Shown here: positions 8,522 to 17,151 of the stretch, piece after piece | Numbering within the stretch: position 1 is the stretch's first letter | Layout of the letters: each line of letters opens with the position of its first letter | Origin: Marinobacter litoralis | GTDB lineage: Bacteria > Pseudomonadota > Gammaproteobacteria > Pseudomonadales > Oleiphilaceae | Direction: 5' to 3' | Assembly (NCBI RefSeq): GCF_016427555.1 | Contig: NZ_JAELVS010000001.1 | Location: 248,001-312,000 of the forward strand | DNA length: 64,000 bases | Made by a program: the position numbers and the translations under genes | Notes under the pieces: model-generated | What the model was told of the DNA's origin: nothing | Databases searched by the model: none | Seen by the model: only the letters and a program-made list of their open reading frames with translations

Positions 8522-10300
8522 ATGACAGAGTTCAGAGCACCCACCCGTGAGATGGCGTTTACCCTGCAGCAAGTCGCCGGGTTTTCAGAAATGGCAAAAG
8601 CCTGCGGCTACGAAGATGCTTCCGAAGATGTCGTTGCAGCCATTCTTGAAGAAGCCGCTCGCTTTGCCGGTTCCGTCATCGCTCCAACCAACGTCACCGG
8701 TGATCAAACCGGTGTACGCCTGGATGGCGACTACAAAGTGGCTACCCCGGCAGGCTTTAAAGAGGCTTACCAGCAATACGCAGAGAGCGGCTGGGCCAGC
8801 CTGCAGTTTGACCCGGAGTTCGGTGGTCAAGGCTTGCCTTTTTCTTTGGCCATTCCTGTTCAGGAAATGTGGCATGCTGCCAACATGGCGTGGGGGCTCT
8901 GTCCTTTGTTATCTCAAGGCGCCGTAGAGGCGCTTTCCGAGAATGCCAGCAACGCACTGAAAGAGCAGTTACTGCCCAAAATGATTTCCGGGCAATGGAC
9001 CGGGACGATGAACCTGACCGAACCACAGTCCGGCTCGGATTTATCAACCATTCGTACCCAAGCCCGTCCAGACGGTGACGTCTACCGAATCAAAGGTCAA
9101 AAGATTTTCATCACCTGGGGTGAGCACGACATGGCGGAGAACATCATCCACCTTGTACTTGCTCGGCTGCCTGACGCCCCTCCCGGCGTCAAAGGTATAT
9201 CATTATTCGCCGTACCCAAGTATCTGCCGGATGCGTCCGGGGAACCCGGGGAAAGAAACGACTGTCACGCGGTCTCACTGGAGCACAAGCTTGGCATCCA
9301 CGCCAGCCCCACCTGCGTCATGAGTTATGGCGACAACGAAGGCGCCATCGGTTATCTGGTGGGCGAAGAGAATCGTGGCCTAGCCTGTATGTTCACCATG
9401 ATGAACAACGCACGGCTAACCGTTGGCCTGCAGGGCGTTTCCATTTCCGAACGCGCTTACCAACAGGCGCGGGACTATACCTTCGAGCGAACGCAAGGCA
9501 CCGCGCCCGGCGAAAAAGGTGTTTCACCGATCATCAAACACCCGGACGTCCGCCGGATGCTGATGACCATGAAAACCCTGACTGAAGCCGCTCGGGGGCT
9601 CGCCTACACAGGCTGTGTGGCCGTGGATTATGCCAACGCAGAGAGTCTGCCTGACGACATCAAAAGTCGCTATACGCGACGGGCTAACCTGCTGACGCCA
9701 CTGGTTAAAGGTTGGTGCACAGAAATCGCGCAGGAAGTTACGTCTCTGGGCATTCAATGTTACGGCGGCATGGGTTTTATCGAAGAGACCGGCGCTGCAC
9801 AGCACTATCGGGACGCCCGCATTCTACCCATATACGAAGGCACCAACGGCATTCAGGCCCTTGACCTGATCGGCCGCAAAACGATTCGTGACAAAGGCCA
9901 GGCCATGGCCGAGCTGATTGATGATATTCGCCCACTCACCGGCCCGCTGCAAAGTAGCTCAGTGCTCACCGCTGAGCGCCAGGCTACATTTGACCAAGCA
10001 GTGGCGTTCCTCGAAGATGCCACCAGAATAGTTCTGGAACGCGGCGATGACGACCAGTTCACTGGTGCCGTTGCGTTCGACTACCTGATGCTGAGTTCAA
10101 TCGTGACCGCAGGCTGGCTGATGCTAAAAGCCGCTACTGCAGCCGCAAATGATCAGGCTTACCAGAGTGCTTTCGCAGCAAACAAACTGGCCACCACGAA
10201 CTTTTTCATCGATCACATTCTGCCACGTTGCTCTGCGCACCTGAGCTCGATTCGATCCGGGGACGAGGCCATCATGGCACTATCGGAAACAGACTTTTAA
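8522..10300 (+). CDS. Acyl-CoA dehydrogenase, DmdC-like (~590 aa)
   Basis: At 592 residues it is longer than classical ~380-residue acyl-CoA dehydrogenases. It belongs to the group with an extended N-terminus (APTREMAFTLQQVAGF) and an extra C-terminal domain ending FFIDHILPRCSAHLSSIRSG, which includes DmdC (3-methylmercaptopropionyl-CoA dehydrogenase). The FAD-binding core shows TEPQSGSDLS and QCYGGMGFIEE. The enzyme would introduce a trans-2 double bond and feed electrons to ETF. It starts 11 bp after the reductase gene with GGGAG upstream. DmdC-like sequences also act on ordinary short and medium acyl-CoAs, so a DMSP role is only a possibility. Confidence 0.9.
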   Translation: MTEFRAPTREMAFTLQQVAGFSEMAKACGYEDASEDVVAAILEEAARFAGSVIAPTNVTGDQTGVRLDGDYKVATPAGFKEAYQQYAESGWASLQFDPEFGGQGLPFSLAIPVQEMWHAANMAWGLCPLLSQGAVEALSENASNALKEQLLPKMISGQWTGTMNLTEPQSGSDLSTIRTQARPDGDVYRIKGQKIFITWGEHDMAENIIHLVLARLPDAPPGVKGISLFAVPKYLPDASGEPGERNDCHAVSLEHKLGIHASPTCVMSYGDNEGAIGYLVGEENRGLACMFTMMNNARLTVGLQGVSISERAYQQARDYTFERTQGTAPGEKGVSPIIKHPDVRRMLMTMKTLTEAARGLAYTGCVAVDYANAESLPDDIKSRYTRRANLLTPLVKGWCTEIAQEVTSLGIQCYGGMGFIEETGAAQHYRDARILPIYEGTNGIQALDLIGRKTIRDKGQAMAELIDDIRPLTGPLQSSSVLTAERQATFDQAVAFLEDATRIVLERGDDDQFTGAVAFDYLMLSSIVTAGWLMLKAATAAANDQAYQSAFAANKLATTNFFIDHILPRCSAHLSSIRSGDEAIMALSETDF

Positions 10301-10323
10301 TAACAACCGAGAGGTATCGCCTC

Positions 10324-11745
10324 ATGTACATTAACGGAGAATGGTTAACCGGGCGCTCTGAGCTCCCGGTCACCAACCCCGCAACGGGTGAAGTCATCGG
10401 GCAGGTGCCCGATTGCACAGATCAGGATATTGAGGCGGCCATTACGGCCGCCGATTGTGCTTTTAAAGAATGGCGAAAGACCACTGCTTACCACCGCTCC
10501 CAATTGCTCTACCGGGCTTGGGAACTGATGATCCGGCAAAAGCGCGAACTGGCTGAGCTGATGACCCGCGAACAGGGCAAACCCCTGAAGGCGTCGCTCA
10601 ACGAAGTTCAGTACGGTGCCGATTTTCTACTGTGGTTTGCCGAAGAGGCCAAACGCGTATACGGACAAAGTATTCCTTCTGCCCGTGAAAACCAGCGTTT
10701 TATGGTGCAGAAATCACCGGTTGGCGTGGTCGGCGCGATTACGCCCTGGAACTACCCGATCTCCATGATTACCCGCAAGCTTGCTCCCGCACTGGCCGCT
10801 GGCTGTACCGTCATCCTGAAACCGGCTGAAAGCACACCCTTGTGTGCAAAGGCCATGATGGAAATTTTCGCCGAAGCAGGCTTCCCAGCTGGCGTGGTTA
10901 ACATGTTGACCGTACAGGATCCCTCCCGGGTGGGCGATGCGTTCTGTACCGACTCGCGCGTGCGCAAACTGACCTTCACCGGCTCGACGCCTGTCGGCAA
11001 AAAACTAAATGGTTTGGCCGCCGCTAACATGAAGCGTGTCTCTATGGAGCTCGGTGGCCATGCACCGGCCATTGTCTTCCCAGATGCCGATCCGGTGCAT
11101 GCGGCCAAAGGCCTGTCGCTGGTCAAATTCTTGAACACTGGCCAGGCTTGCATCAGCCCTAACCGTATTTTCGTGCACGAAGATCAGCTGGAGCCGTTCA
11201 TTAAGGAGCTCACCAGCCGCGCCAACCGTCTGGTGGCCGGTAACGGTATGACCGAAGGAGTGGGTATTGGCCCGTTGATCAACGACCAGGCCATCCAAAA
11301 GGTTGATAGCCAGGTTAAAGACGCCGTTGCCAAAGGCGCAAAGGTAGAGACCGGTGGCCTGCGTTTGGTGGATAACGGCCTGTCAGACGGTTACTTCTAC
11401 GCCCCAACCGTGCTCTCCGGTGTAACCCCTGAGATGAAAATCTATCGGGAGGAAACCTTTGGCCCGGTTGCTCCGGTCATCACCTATCGTTCAGAAGATG
11501 ATGTCATCACTATGGCCAACGACACCGAGTATGGCCTAGCTGCCTATATCTACAGCAACAATATGACCACCGCCATGCGGGTGTTCGAAGCTCTGGAGTT
11601 CGGCATTATTGGCATCAACGACATCAACCCCACCAGCGCTGCAGCGCCGTTTGGCGGCATGAAGAACAGCGGTCTCGGACGGGAAGGTGCGCAGGAAGGC
11701 ATTGAAGAATATCTGGAAACCAAACTGGGGGGCTTCGCCCTTTAA
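10324..11745 (+). CDS. NAD(P)-dependent aldehyde dehydrogenase, succinate-semialdehyde type
   Basis: About 473 residues starting at MYINGEWLTG; the ATG at 10324 has GAGAGG nine bases upstream. A further in-frame upstream ATG would overlap the previous gene by 73 bp and is not credible. Landmarks are GAITPWNYP, the catalytic glutamate in MELGGHAPAIVF, the nucleophilic cysteine in NTGQACISPNR and the C-terminal FGGMKNSGLGREG, as in GabD-type succinate/glutarate-semialdehyde dehydrogenases. In this context it could oxidise an omega-semialdehyde or malonate semialdehyde formed in the pathway. It is the last gene of the run, followed by a strong terminator. Confidence 0.9.
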   Translation: MYINGEWLTGRSELPVTNPATGEVIGQVPDCTDQDIEAAITAADCAFKEWRKTTAYHRSQLLYRAWELMIRQKRELAELMTREQGKPLKASLNEVQYGADFLLWFAEEAKRVYGQSIPSARENQRFMVQKSPVGVVGAITPWNYPISMITRKLAPALAAGCTVILKPAESTPLCAKAMMEIFAEAGFPAGVVNMLTVQDPSRVGDAFCTDSRVRKLTFTGSTPVGKKLNGLAAANMKRVSMELGGHAPAIVFPDADPVHAAKGLSLVKFLNTGQACISPNRIFVHEDQLEPFIKELTSRANRLVAGNGMTEGVGIGPLINDQAIQKVDSQVKDAVAKGAKVETGGLRLVDNGLSDGYFYAPTVLSGVTPEMKIYREETFGPVAPVITYRSEDDVITMANDTEYGLAAYIYSNNMTTAMRVFEALEFGIIGINDINPTSAAAPFGGMKNSGLGREGAQEGIEEYLETKLGGFAL

Positions 11746-11766
11746 CTTGGCACCTCATCGTTTATT

Positions 11767-11789
11767 CCCGGCTTTTAGCCGGGTTTTTT
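11767..11789 (+). terminator. Rho-independent terminator after the mcd run
   Basis: CCCGGCT (11767-11773), loop TTT, AGCCGGG (11777-11783), then six T. It ends the mcd to aldehyde dehydrogenase transcript. Confidence 0.88.
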
Positions 11790-11795
11790 GGGGCC

Positions 11796-11823
11796 AAAAA
11801 AAGCCCCCGGCCGAGGCCGGGGG
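11796..11823 (-). terminator. Rho-independent terminator of the ligase gene
   Basis: CCCCCGGCC (11804-11812) pairs with GGCCGGGGG (11815-11823) around a 2-nt tip. On the minus strand it is followed by a run of seven T (A at 11796-11802). It ends the permease-ligase transcript. Confidence 0.88.
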
Positions 11824-11855
11824 AACATAGCTACAGCATTTCAACAAGTCTACCA

Positions 11856-13481
11856 CTATGCTGTCAGCTGACTCCTCAACACATGCTTCTGCAGTTTACC
11901 GGTTGATGTTTTCGGCAGGTTATCTGCGAATACGATTTTCTTAGGCACTTTAAAACCGGCCAGTTTGTTTCGACAAAAAGTGACTACGTCCTCTTCTGTC
12001 AATCCTTCATTCCCGGATTTCAGAGTTATAAAGGCACAAGGAATTTCACCCCAATGGTCATCCGGGGCTGCGACCACCGCCGCTTCCAGTACCGCCGGGT
12101 GCTCATAAAGAGTGCTTTCGACTTCTAACGTCGAAATATTCTCACCGCCGGAGATAATTATGTCTTTGGAGCGATCTTTAATTTCCACATATCCATCGCT
12201 GTGCCATACGCCCAGATCCCCCGTGTGGAACCAACCATTATGAAACGCCTTGGCAGTTTCCTCCGGGTTATTCAGGTACCCCTTCATCACGGAGTTGCCT
12301 CGGACAAACAACTCACCAATACTCATCCCGTCTTTTGCAACGGGTTCAAGTGTGGCAGGGTCTGCCACCATCATGTCTGTCATAGACAGAGAAATAATCC
12401 CTTGGCGCGCCATCTTACTGGCTTTGTTCTTGGCATCCATGGAATTCCATTCATCCTGGAATTCGCAAATCAGGCTGGGACCGTAGGTCTCCGTCAACCC
12501 ATACAAATGCACCACCTGGATGCCCATGGCTTCCATTGCTTCAATAGTTGCAGCAGGAGGCGCCGCGCCGCCCGTTGCGGCTGTGACGTGCTGACTAAAC
12601 GGCTGCTTATCTTCCTCAGGGGCATTAATGAGCATGTTCAAGACAACCGGGGCCGCACAAAAGTGCGTCACACCGTGTGTTGAAAGCGCCTCATAAATGG
12701 CCTTAGGTTGCGGTGACCGAAGGCAAACATGTGTGCCCGCTACCGCGGTCACTGCCCAGGGGTAGCACCAACCGTTGCAATGGAACATCGGCAGGGTCCA
12801 CAAGTAAACTGCACCTGCAGGAAGCCCGAACCCAATGACGTTGCTCATGGCATTCAAATTTGCGCCCCGGTGGTGATAAACCACGCCTTTGGGGTTGCCG
12901 GTGGTGCCTGAGGTGTAATTCAGCGCAATGGCCTGCCATTCATCGTCAGGCATATCCCATTGGAAATCATCGTCACCGGTCGCCAGCAAAGCGTCATAGG
13001 TCAAGGTGCCAATTAGCTCGCCGCCGTCGAAGTTCGGATCGTCGACATCGATGACTGTGGGTTTGGCATCACAACCCTGAAGTGCTTCCCTGGCTCGGCC
13101 GCTGTATTCTTTATCGGTAAAGAATACTTTGGCACGGCTATGATTAAGCATGAAGGTCATAGTCTTTGAATCAAGCCGGGTGTTTTGGGCATTCAACACC
13201 GCACCGATCATCGGCACCGCGAAATGCAATTCCAGCATTTCAGGAATGTTCGGTAACAAAGCAGCGACCGTATCGCCTTTACGCACCCCGAGTTTGCGCA
13301 GAGCGGAGGCCATTTTCAGGCAGCGCTCATAGGTTTCTGCCCAATTCCGGCGGATACTTCCGTGAATAACCGCTGTGCGTGACGGATGCGCCAGAGCCGT
13401 TCTTTGGATAAAGGTAATCGGGGTCAGAGGGGTATAATTCGCCTCTGCTTTCTCAAGCCCTACCTCATACATATTTTCCAT
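11856..13481 (-). CDS. Acyl-CoA synthetase (AMP-forming), DmdB-like
   Basis: A 541-residue ANL-superfamily ligase with P-loop YTSGTTGNPKGVVYHHRG, core motifs HLYGLTETYGP and GWFHTGDLGVWHSDGY, hinge DRSKDIIISGGENIS, and the C-terminal catalytic lysine in PKTSTGKLQKH. The family adenylates a carboxylate and transfers it to CoA. Sequence style and length match the group that includes DmdB (methylmercaptopropionate-CoA ligase) and medium-chain acyl-CoA ligases. AGAGG lies nine bases before the ATG. It is 44 bp downstream of the permease gene on the same strand, so uptake and activation are probably co-expressed. Confidence 0.9.
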   Translation of the reverse strand: MENMYEVGLEKAEANYTPLTPITFIQRTALAHPSRTAVIHGSIRRNWAETYERCLKMASALRKLGVRKGDTVAALLPNIPEMLELHFAVPMIGAVLNAQNTRLDSKTMTFMLNHSRAKVFFTDKEYSGRAREALQGCDAKPTVIDVDDPNFDGGELIGTLTYDALLATGDDDFQWDMPDDEWQAIALNYTSGTTGNPKGVVYHHRGANLNAMSNVIGFGLPAGAVYLWTLPMFHCNGWCYPWAVTAVAGTHVCLRSPQPKAIYEALSTHGVTHFCAAPVVLNMLINAPEEDKQPFSQHVTAATGGAAPPAATIEAMEAMGIQVVHLYGLTETYGPSLICEFQDEWNSMDAKNKASKMARQGIISLSMTDMMVADPATLEPVAKDGMSIGELFVRGNSVMKGYLNNPEETAKAFHNGWFHTGDLGVWHSDGYVEIKDRSKDIIISGGENISTLEVESTLYEHPAVLEAAVVAAPDDHWGEIPCAFITLKSGNEGLTEEDVVTFCRNKLAGFKVPKKIVFADNLPKTSTGKLQKHVLRSQLTA

Positions 13482-13525
13482 TCCGTTTAACCTCTTGTTG
13501 TTCTCTCAAAAAGCCACTGCTGTCG

Positions 13526-14932
13526 TTAGTTTCGTTCCGTAGCAAAATCAGCATCGCCAGCAGGCTGATCATTACTTGGGTGTGTCCCTGCCTGGGCACT
13601 TGCGAACCAGTTTTTCTCCAATGCTAGCCACAGCACGAGACCAATACCCAAGCCCCATGCAGCACCTTTGACTGCCAGGACTGATCCAACGATTATTGCA
13701 ACGCCTCGTTCAAGGTTGCTCTCTCGCTCCAGCATTTCGATCGCTAAATACCCACACAAGTAACCCTGAATCAGCAAGGTCAGTGCCATACCAATATTGA
13801 GGCCGGGTTTAAACAAAGTCACAACGGGAACCAAGACGATAGCGATAGTCATCCCCCAGTACAGACTGGTTGCGCCCCCCCAATAACTGTCCATGACCGA
13901 ACGTGGATTGTTCATATAGCGGTTAATAACCAGCGCCTGCCCACCGGTCCAAGCCGGACCCGACAGACTGATGAAAGGCGCAAAAATGCCATGAAGAGTA
14001 TTCCGAATCCCTACGATGATGCTGTTACGGCGGGGGCTAAAGACAAGTTTCTCGTCCTTGCGTGCGCTATCGGCATTTTTGAATAGCGAGTCCATCACCA
14101 GGATATCGCCAAAGGCAATGATGTAAGCAGCCAAAGCCAGCGGGATAGCATCAATAAAGTACTGAAACGGCGGAATTCCAAGACCAATGATGCTGTATTC
14201 CTGAAGGATTGTACCTACCGGAATCGTCGTGAAACCCCACTCGATTACGGGCATTTCGACCTCTCCGATAATCAAGCCGAACACGTAAGCGATTAGGAAA
14301 GGTATCGCGATACCGTACTGAGCAACAAAGCGGAAAAAACCGTAACGAGCGCGGAGTGGTCCTGCGGTTTCGGAAAAGAGCATGAAGAAGCCAAGCACGG
14401 CGCCCGTCAAAATGGTGATTGGCATCGTCCAAACACGACCATCAGCCGCAAATTCACCCATCACCGCAGAAACCCCGGCACCGATAAGGATGCCTGCCTT
14501 TAGAGACATGGGCATTTTTCGTACTAGCGAGTCAGCCCCTTTAAAAACCCCTAGCCCCAAGAAAACCAAGGCGACCGTTAACTGCAGTGCAATGAGCGCC
14601 AGTATCCTCGCCTCCCCCTCTGGATAGCCCATCAAAAATGCCACGTACAGAGGGATTCCCGCGGTGATCCAGCCAGCAACGGTTGGGTCACCAAAATGCG
14701 TATGCAGCAAATAAAGAATGTTGTTGAAGAGTACAAAGGCAACCGCGATTTCAAACGGAATACCCAACACTGAAGTCATAAGAGCCGTGATACTCAATGG
14801 AACAACACAAAGTATCGCACCCTGCAAAATATCCGGAATTTCTAGTTTGTAGTGCACGAAGGGCACGCGCAATTTTAACGCCCCTAACGCTGATGGCTGC
14901 TCGCCACCTGTTGGTCTCTTCTGCACGGACAT
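13526..14932 (-). CDS. Multi-pass permease, SLC23/xanthine-uracil permease-like
   Basis: The 468-residue protein has about 12-14 hydrophobic segments and no signal peptide. Segments such as AYIIAFGDILVMD and the pattern of broken helices suggest the SLC23/SLC26 (NCS2/SulP) fold, but it lacks a C-terminal STAS domain and no substrate-specific motif is recognised. It precedes the acyl-CoA ligase gene in the same operon and has a degenerate copy of the island palindrome 87 bp upstream. From this context the cargo is probably the carboxylate activated by the ligase rather than a purine. Substrate assignment is inference. Confidence 0.65.
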   Translation of the reverse strand: MSVQKRPTGGEQPSALGALKLRVPFVHYKLEIPDILQGAILCVVPLSITALMTSVLGIPFEIAVAFVLFNNILYLLHTHFGDPTVAGWITAGIPLYVAFLMGYPEGEARILALIALQLTVALVFLGLGVFKGADSLVRKMPMSLKAGILIGAGVSAVMGEFAADGRVWTMPITILTGAVLGFFMLFSETAGPLRARYGFFRFVAQYGIAIPFLIAYVFGLIIGEVEMPVIEWGFTTIPVGTILQEYSIIGLGIPPFQYFIDAIPLALAAYIIAFGDILVMDSLFKNADSARKDEKLVFSPRRNSIIVGIRNTLHGIFAPFISLSGPAWTGGQALVINRYMNNPRSVMDSYWGGATSLYWGMTIAIVLVPVVTLFKPGLNIGMALTLLIQGYLCGYLAIEMLERESNLERGVAIIVGSVLAVKGAAWGLGIGLVLWLALEKNWFASAQAGTHPSNDQPAGDADFATERN

Positions 14933-15018
14933 TGTTATTGTTCTCCATCCATCGGAATTTGGAAATGCTACTGCTTAGGATTTACTCCCCAACAGAATAC
15001 TAGGCATTAACACCCATA

Positions 15019-15042
15019 CAATCAATGGTTTTTACTTGGTTT
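15019..15042. promoter_or_regulatory. Degenerate operator copy upstream of permease-ligase operon
   Basis: The right arm TACTTGGTTT (15033-15042) and spacer TTTT are identical to the perfect site at 6276-6299, while the left arm CAATCAATGG keeps about five of ten positions. It lies 87 bp upstream of the permease start. The remaining gap up to 15304 holds the GGA-rich stretch listed separately; no protein gene is seen. Confidence 0.5.
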
Positions 15043-15180
15043 TTCGAGTGAGTTTATTTGGAAACTCAAGAGAGGAACAAAACCACGGATCAGATTATCT
15101 TTTAAATCATTCAGTTAGAGGGATTTAGCCGATCCTCGATTGGCAAAATCAGAAGCAAATCCACGGAATTTGTTTATAAT

Positions 15181-15298
15181 AGAAGGAAAAAGGCGCTACT
15201 CAGGGACGGCACAAGACAAGAAGTCGCCCCAAGGAGGAGCACTTTCAGGAAGGAGAACCCTATAAAACAATAGGTTTCAAGGGGACGGAGGGCCCCTT
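15181..15298 (+). ncRNA. Candidate GGA-rich small RNA (speculative)
   Basis: A TATAAT box at 15175-15180 is followed by about 105 nt containing eight GGA triplets (15185 to 15289), several in pairs such as AAGGAGGAGC and CAGGAAGGAG. The stretch ends in a small hairpin, AAGGGG at 15279 pairing with CCCCTT at 15293, with no U tract. Repeated GGA motifs are the hallmark of CsrB/RsmY/RsmZ RNAs that titrate CsrA/RsmA. No GacA upstream box (TGTAAG...CTTACA) is visible, no matching -35 is obvious, and no start codon suits the SD-like sequences. Confidence 0.2.
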
Positions 15299-15304
15299 AA
15301 TGAA

Positions 15305-15928
15305 TCAGGCGCCCTTGAATCCCTTGGCCACCAAGTAAACTTCCCGGGACCGGGCTCTTGAGGAATCCGGCTTGCGCACGGACACCTTGTCAAAGGCAGC
15401 GCGCACCGCTTTGACGTACTCATCGTAACCCTCGCCGTGGAACACTTTGGCGACAAAACTGCCTTTCGGTTTCAGCACCTGACACGCCATATCCAAAGCC
15501 AGCTCCACCAAGTACATAGACGCCGCCTGGTCTGCCGCATTCACACCGCTGATGTTGGGTGCCATGTCAGAGATCACCACATCGGCTTTGGCACCGTCTA
15601 ACGCCGCCATCAGTTCGTCAAACACCGACTCTTCGGTGAAATCGCCCTGAATAAACTCAACGCCGGCGATGTTATCCATCGGCAGAATGTCCGATGCCAG
15701 CACTCGGCCTTTATGACCCACCAGCTTCGCCGCCACCTGCGACCATCCGCCCGGTGCAGAACCCAGATCTACCACCAGCCCATTTGGCTGAATCAGGCGA
15801 TCTTTGTCGTTGATTTCCAGCAACTTATAACTGGCGCGGGAGCGATAGCCGTCCAACTGAGCCTGTTTCACAAAGGGGTCGTTGACGTGCTCTTCGAGCC
15901 AGCGGTTACTGCTTTTTGAACGGGCCAT
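15305..15928 (-). CDS. rlmE: 23S rRNA U2552 2'-O-methyltransferase RlmE (FtsJ/RrmJ)
   Basis: The start at [10 protein letters not shown] gives 207 residues, close to the 209 of E. coli RlmE; longer upstream in-frame starts add unrelated sequence. The SAM-binding motif is [14 protein letters not shown]. The K-D-K-E catalytic set can be read in [25 protein letters not shown] and [11 protein letters not shown]. The enzyme methylates U2552 in the 50S subunit late in assembly. In many gammaproteobacteria rlmE is followed by ftsH; here it stands alone and is divergent from a SpoU methyltransferase gene. Confidence 0.93.
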   Translation of the reverse strand: MARSKSSNRWLEEHVNDPFVKQAQLDGYRSRASYKLLEINDKDRLIQPNGLVVDLGSAPGGWSQVAAKLVGHKGRVLASDILPMDNIAGVEFIQGDFTEESVFDELMAALDGAKADVVISDMAPNISGVNAADQAASMYLVELALDMACQVLKPKGSFVAKVFHGEGYDEYVKAVRAAFDKVSVRKPDSSRARSREVYLVAKGFKGA

Positions 15929-16076
15929 CGGAATAGTCTTCTGTTTACTGCGGGAAAACGCCATTGTACGCCGCTGCCTACACGACCGCAAAAGCCGCCA
16001 AGCGCCTGACAACCAACAGGCGCACCAGTACAATGGCGCAACACCGCCACGCACTGCTTAACACTGGAAACCTACC

Positions 16077-16805
16077 GTGAAGCTGGACGACATCAAGAAA
16101 CTGCATCAAAAGAAGTATCGCCAATCCTTGGGGCATTTCTTAGTGGAAGGCGAGCACCTGGTGCTCGAACTGGAGAAGGCCGCGGCCAGCAATCCACATT
16201 GGAAGCAGGCGCAGCTGTTTGTCACCAGCACTTACGAAGACTGGCGCAGCCCGTGGCCCAAGCAAGTGATCACTGATCGGCAAATGGCTCAGCTGGCAGA
16301 CACCAAAACGCCGCAGGGCATTCTCGCGGTGGTTCCTTTGCCTACCCCCGCCAGCACCGATTCAGCCAACGAGGGCAAAGCCGTTTACCTGCACGAAGTG
16401 CAAGACCCCGGTAACCTTGGCACCATTTTGCGCACCCTGGCATGGTTTGGGGGCATGCGCTGCCTGCTCAGCCCCGGCAGTGTGGACCCTTTCAACCCGA
16501 AGGTCGTCCGTTCCAGCATGGGGGCCATTTTTCATGTGCCCCTTGAAACCGACATCGATTTGGAGACCTTGGCCCAACGTTACCCGAGCATTGCCTGCCT
16601 GGACATCGGCGGCGACAGCCTCACTCAGCCGGGCTTTCAAGACCACGATTGTTATCTGTTCGGCAACGAAGCCCGGGGCGTTCCTGCCGCGGCTTTAACC
16701 AAGCTCAACGCCCATCGCTACACCATCCCTGGCGCGGCGGCGATTGAATCCCTGAATCTGGCCTCAGCCGTGAATATGGCGGCTTACGAACTGAACCGCG
16801 ATTAG
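16077..16805 (+). CDS. SpoU/TrmH-family RNA 2'-O-methyltransferase
   Basis: A 242-residue SPOUT methyltransferase starting with GTG. The N-terminal substrate-binding domain has GHFLVEGEHLVLE. The knotted catalytic domain shows motif 1 DPGNLGTILRTLAWFG, motif 2 YLFGNEARGVP and motif 3 IPGAAAIESLNLASAVNMAAYE (~221-242). It resembles the RlmB/TrmH branch, which methylates ribose of a specific rRNA or tRNA nucleotide; the exact target cannot be told. It shares its promoter region with rlmE and converges on yebG. Confidence 0.85.
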   Translation: MKLDDIKKLHQKKYRQSLGHFLVEGEHLVLELEKAAASNPHWKQAQLFVTSTYEDWRSPWPKQVITDRQMAQLADTKTPQGILAVVPLPTPASTDSANEGKAVYLHEVQDPGNLGTILRTLAWFGGMRCLLSPGSVDPFNPKVVRSSMGAIFHVPLETDIDLETLAQRYPSIACLDIGGDSLTQPGFQDHDCYLFGNEARGVPAAALTKLNAHRYTIPGAAAIESLNLASAVNMAAYELNRD

Positions 16806-16813
16806 TTTGACCC

Positions 16814-16832
16814 GGCTGGAGCCAAACCAGCC
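16814..16832. terminator. Hairpin between convergent methyltransferase and yebG genes
   Basis: GGCTGG (16814-16819) pairs with CCAGCC (16827-16832) across a 7-nt loop in the 29-bp convergent gap. There is no long T tract on either side, so it is a weak bidirectional terminator candidate. Confidence 0.35.
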
Positions 16833-16834
16833 TC

Positions 16835-17125
16835 TCAGCTTTCTGCGGGCGCGGGTTCAACCGCCTCGGCCAGCAATTCCGGCTTCTTCATGGCTTTCGC
16901 GAACAGGTCTTTGTTTTCGGCAATGCTCATCGCACACTGCTCTGCCAACTCTTCCGAAAGCCCTTCTACGTTTTTCTCCAACCAGAGCGCTACGTTCTCC
17001 GCCAGCTCAAGCACCTTATCCCGTGCATCGGCTTCGGCCTTGCTTTGAAAGAGCATGGTGTCCGGGTTGCTTAGCGCCATTTCCAGTCCGTCCCGATCCG
17101 AAAAGTATAATGATTGCACTGCCAT
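16835..17125 (-). CDS. yebG: YebG-family SOS-inducible protein
   Basis: A 96-residue, acidic, largely helical protein. MAVQSLYFSDRDG followed by SKAEADARDKVLELAENVALWL matches the YebG family, whose E. coli member is DNA-damage inducible and of unknown biochemical role. The C-terminus is a short low-complexity tail rich in A, E and P. A near-consensus LexA box lies 27 bp upstream of the start, which supports the assignment. Confidence 0.8.
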   Translation of the reverse strand: MAVQSLYFSDRDGLEMALSNPDTMLFQSKAEADARDKVLELAENVALWLEKNVEGLSEELAEQCAMSIAENKDLFAKAMKKPELLAEAVEPAPAES

Positions 17126-17151
17126 GAGGCGTCCTCGCAGTCGTTAAATGC

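Noticed and set aside
10228..10323. Upstream in-frame start for the aldehyde dehydrogenase
   Set aside because: It would overlap the acyl-CoA dehydrogenase gene by 73 bp and adds non-conserved residues; the ATG at 10324 has a proper ribosome site.
15231..15300. Strong SD-like AAGGAGG suggesting a small plus-strand gene
   Set aside because: No start codon lies at a suitable distance; the only following ATG gives a 12-codon frame running into rlmE antisense.
15929..16054. N-terminal extension of RlmE
   Set aside because: The added 42 residues have no counterpart in the family; MARSKSS gives the usual length.
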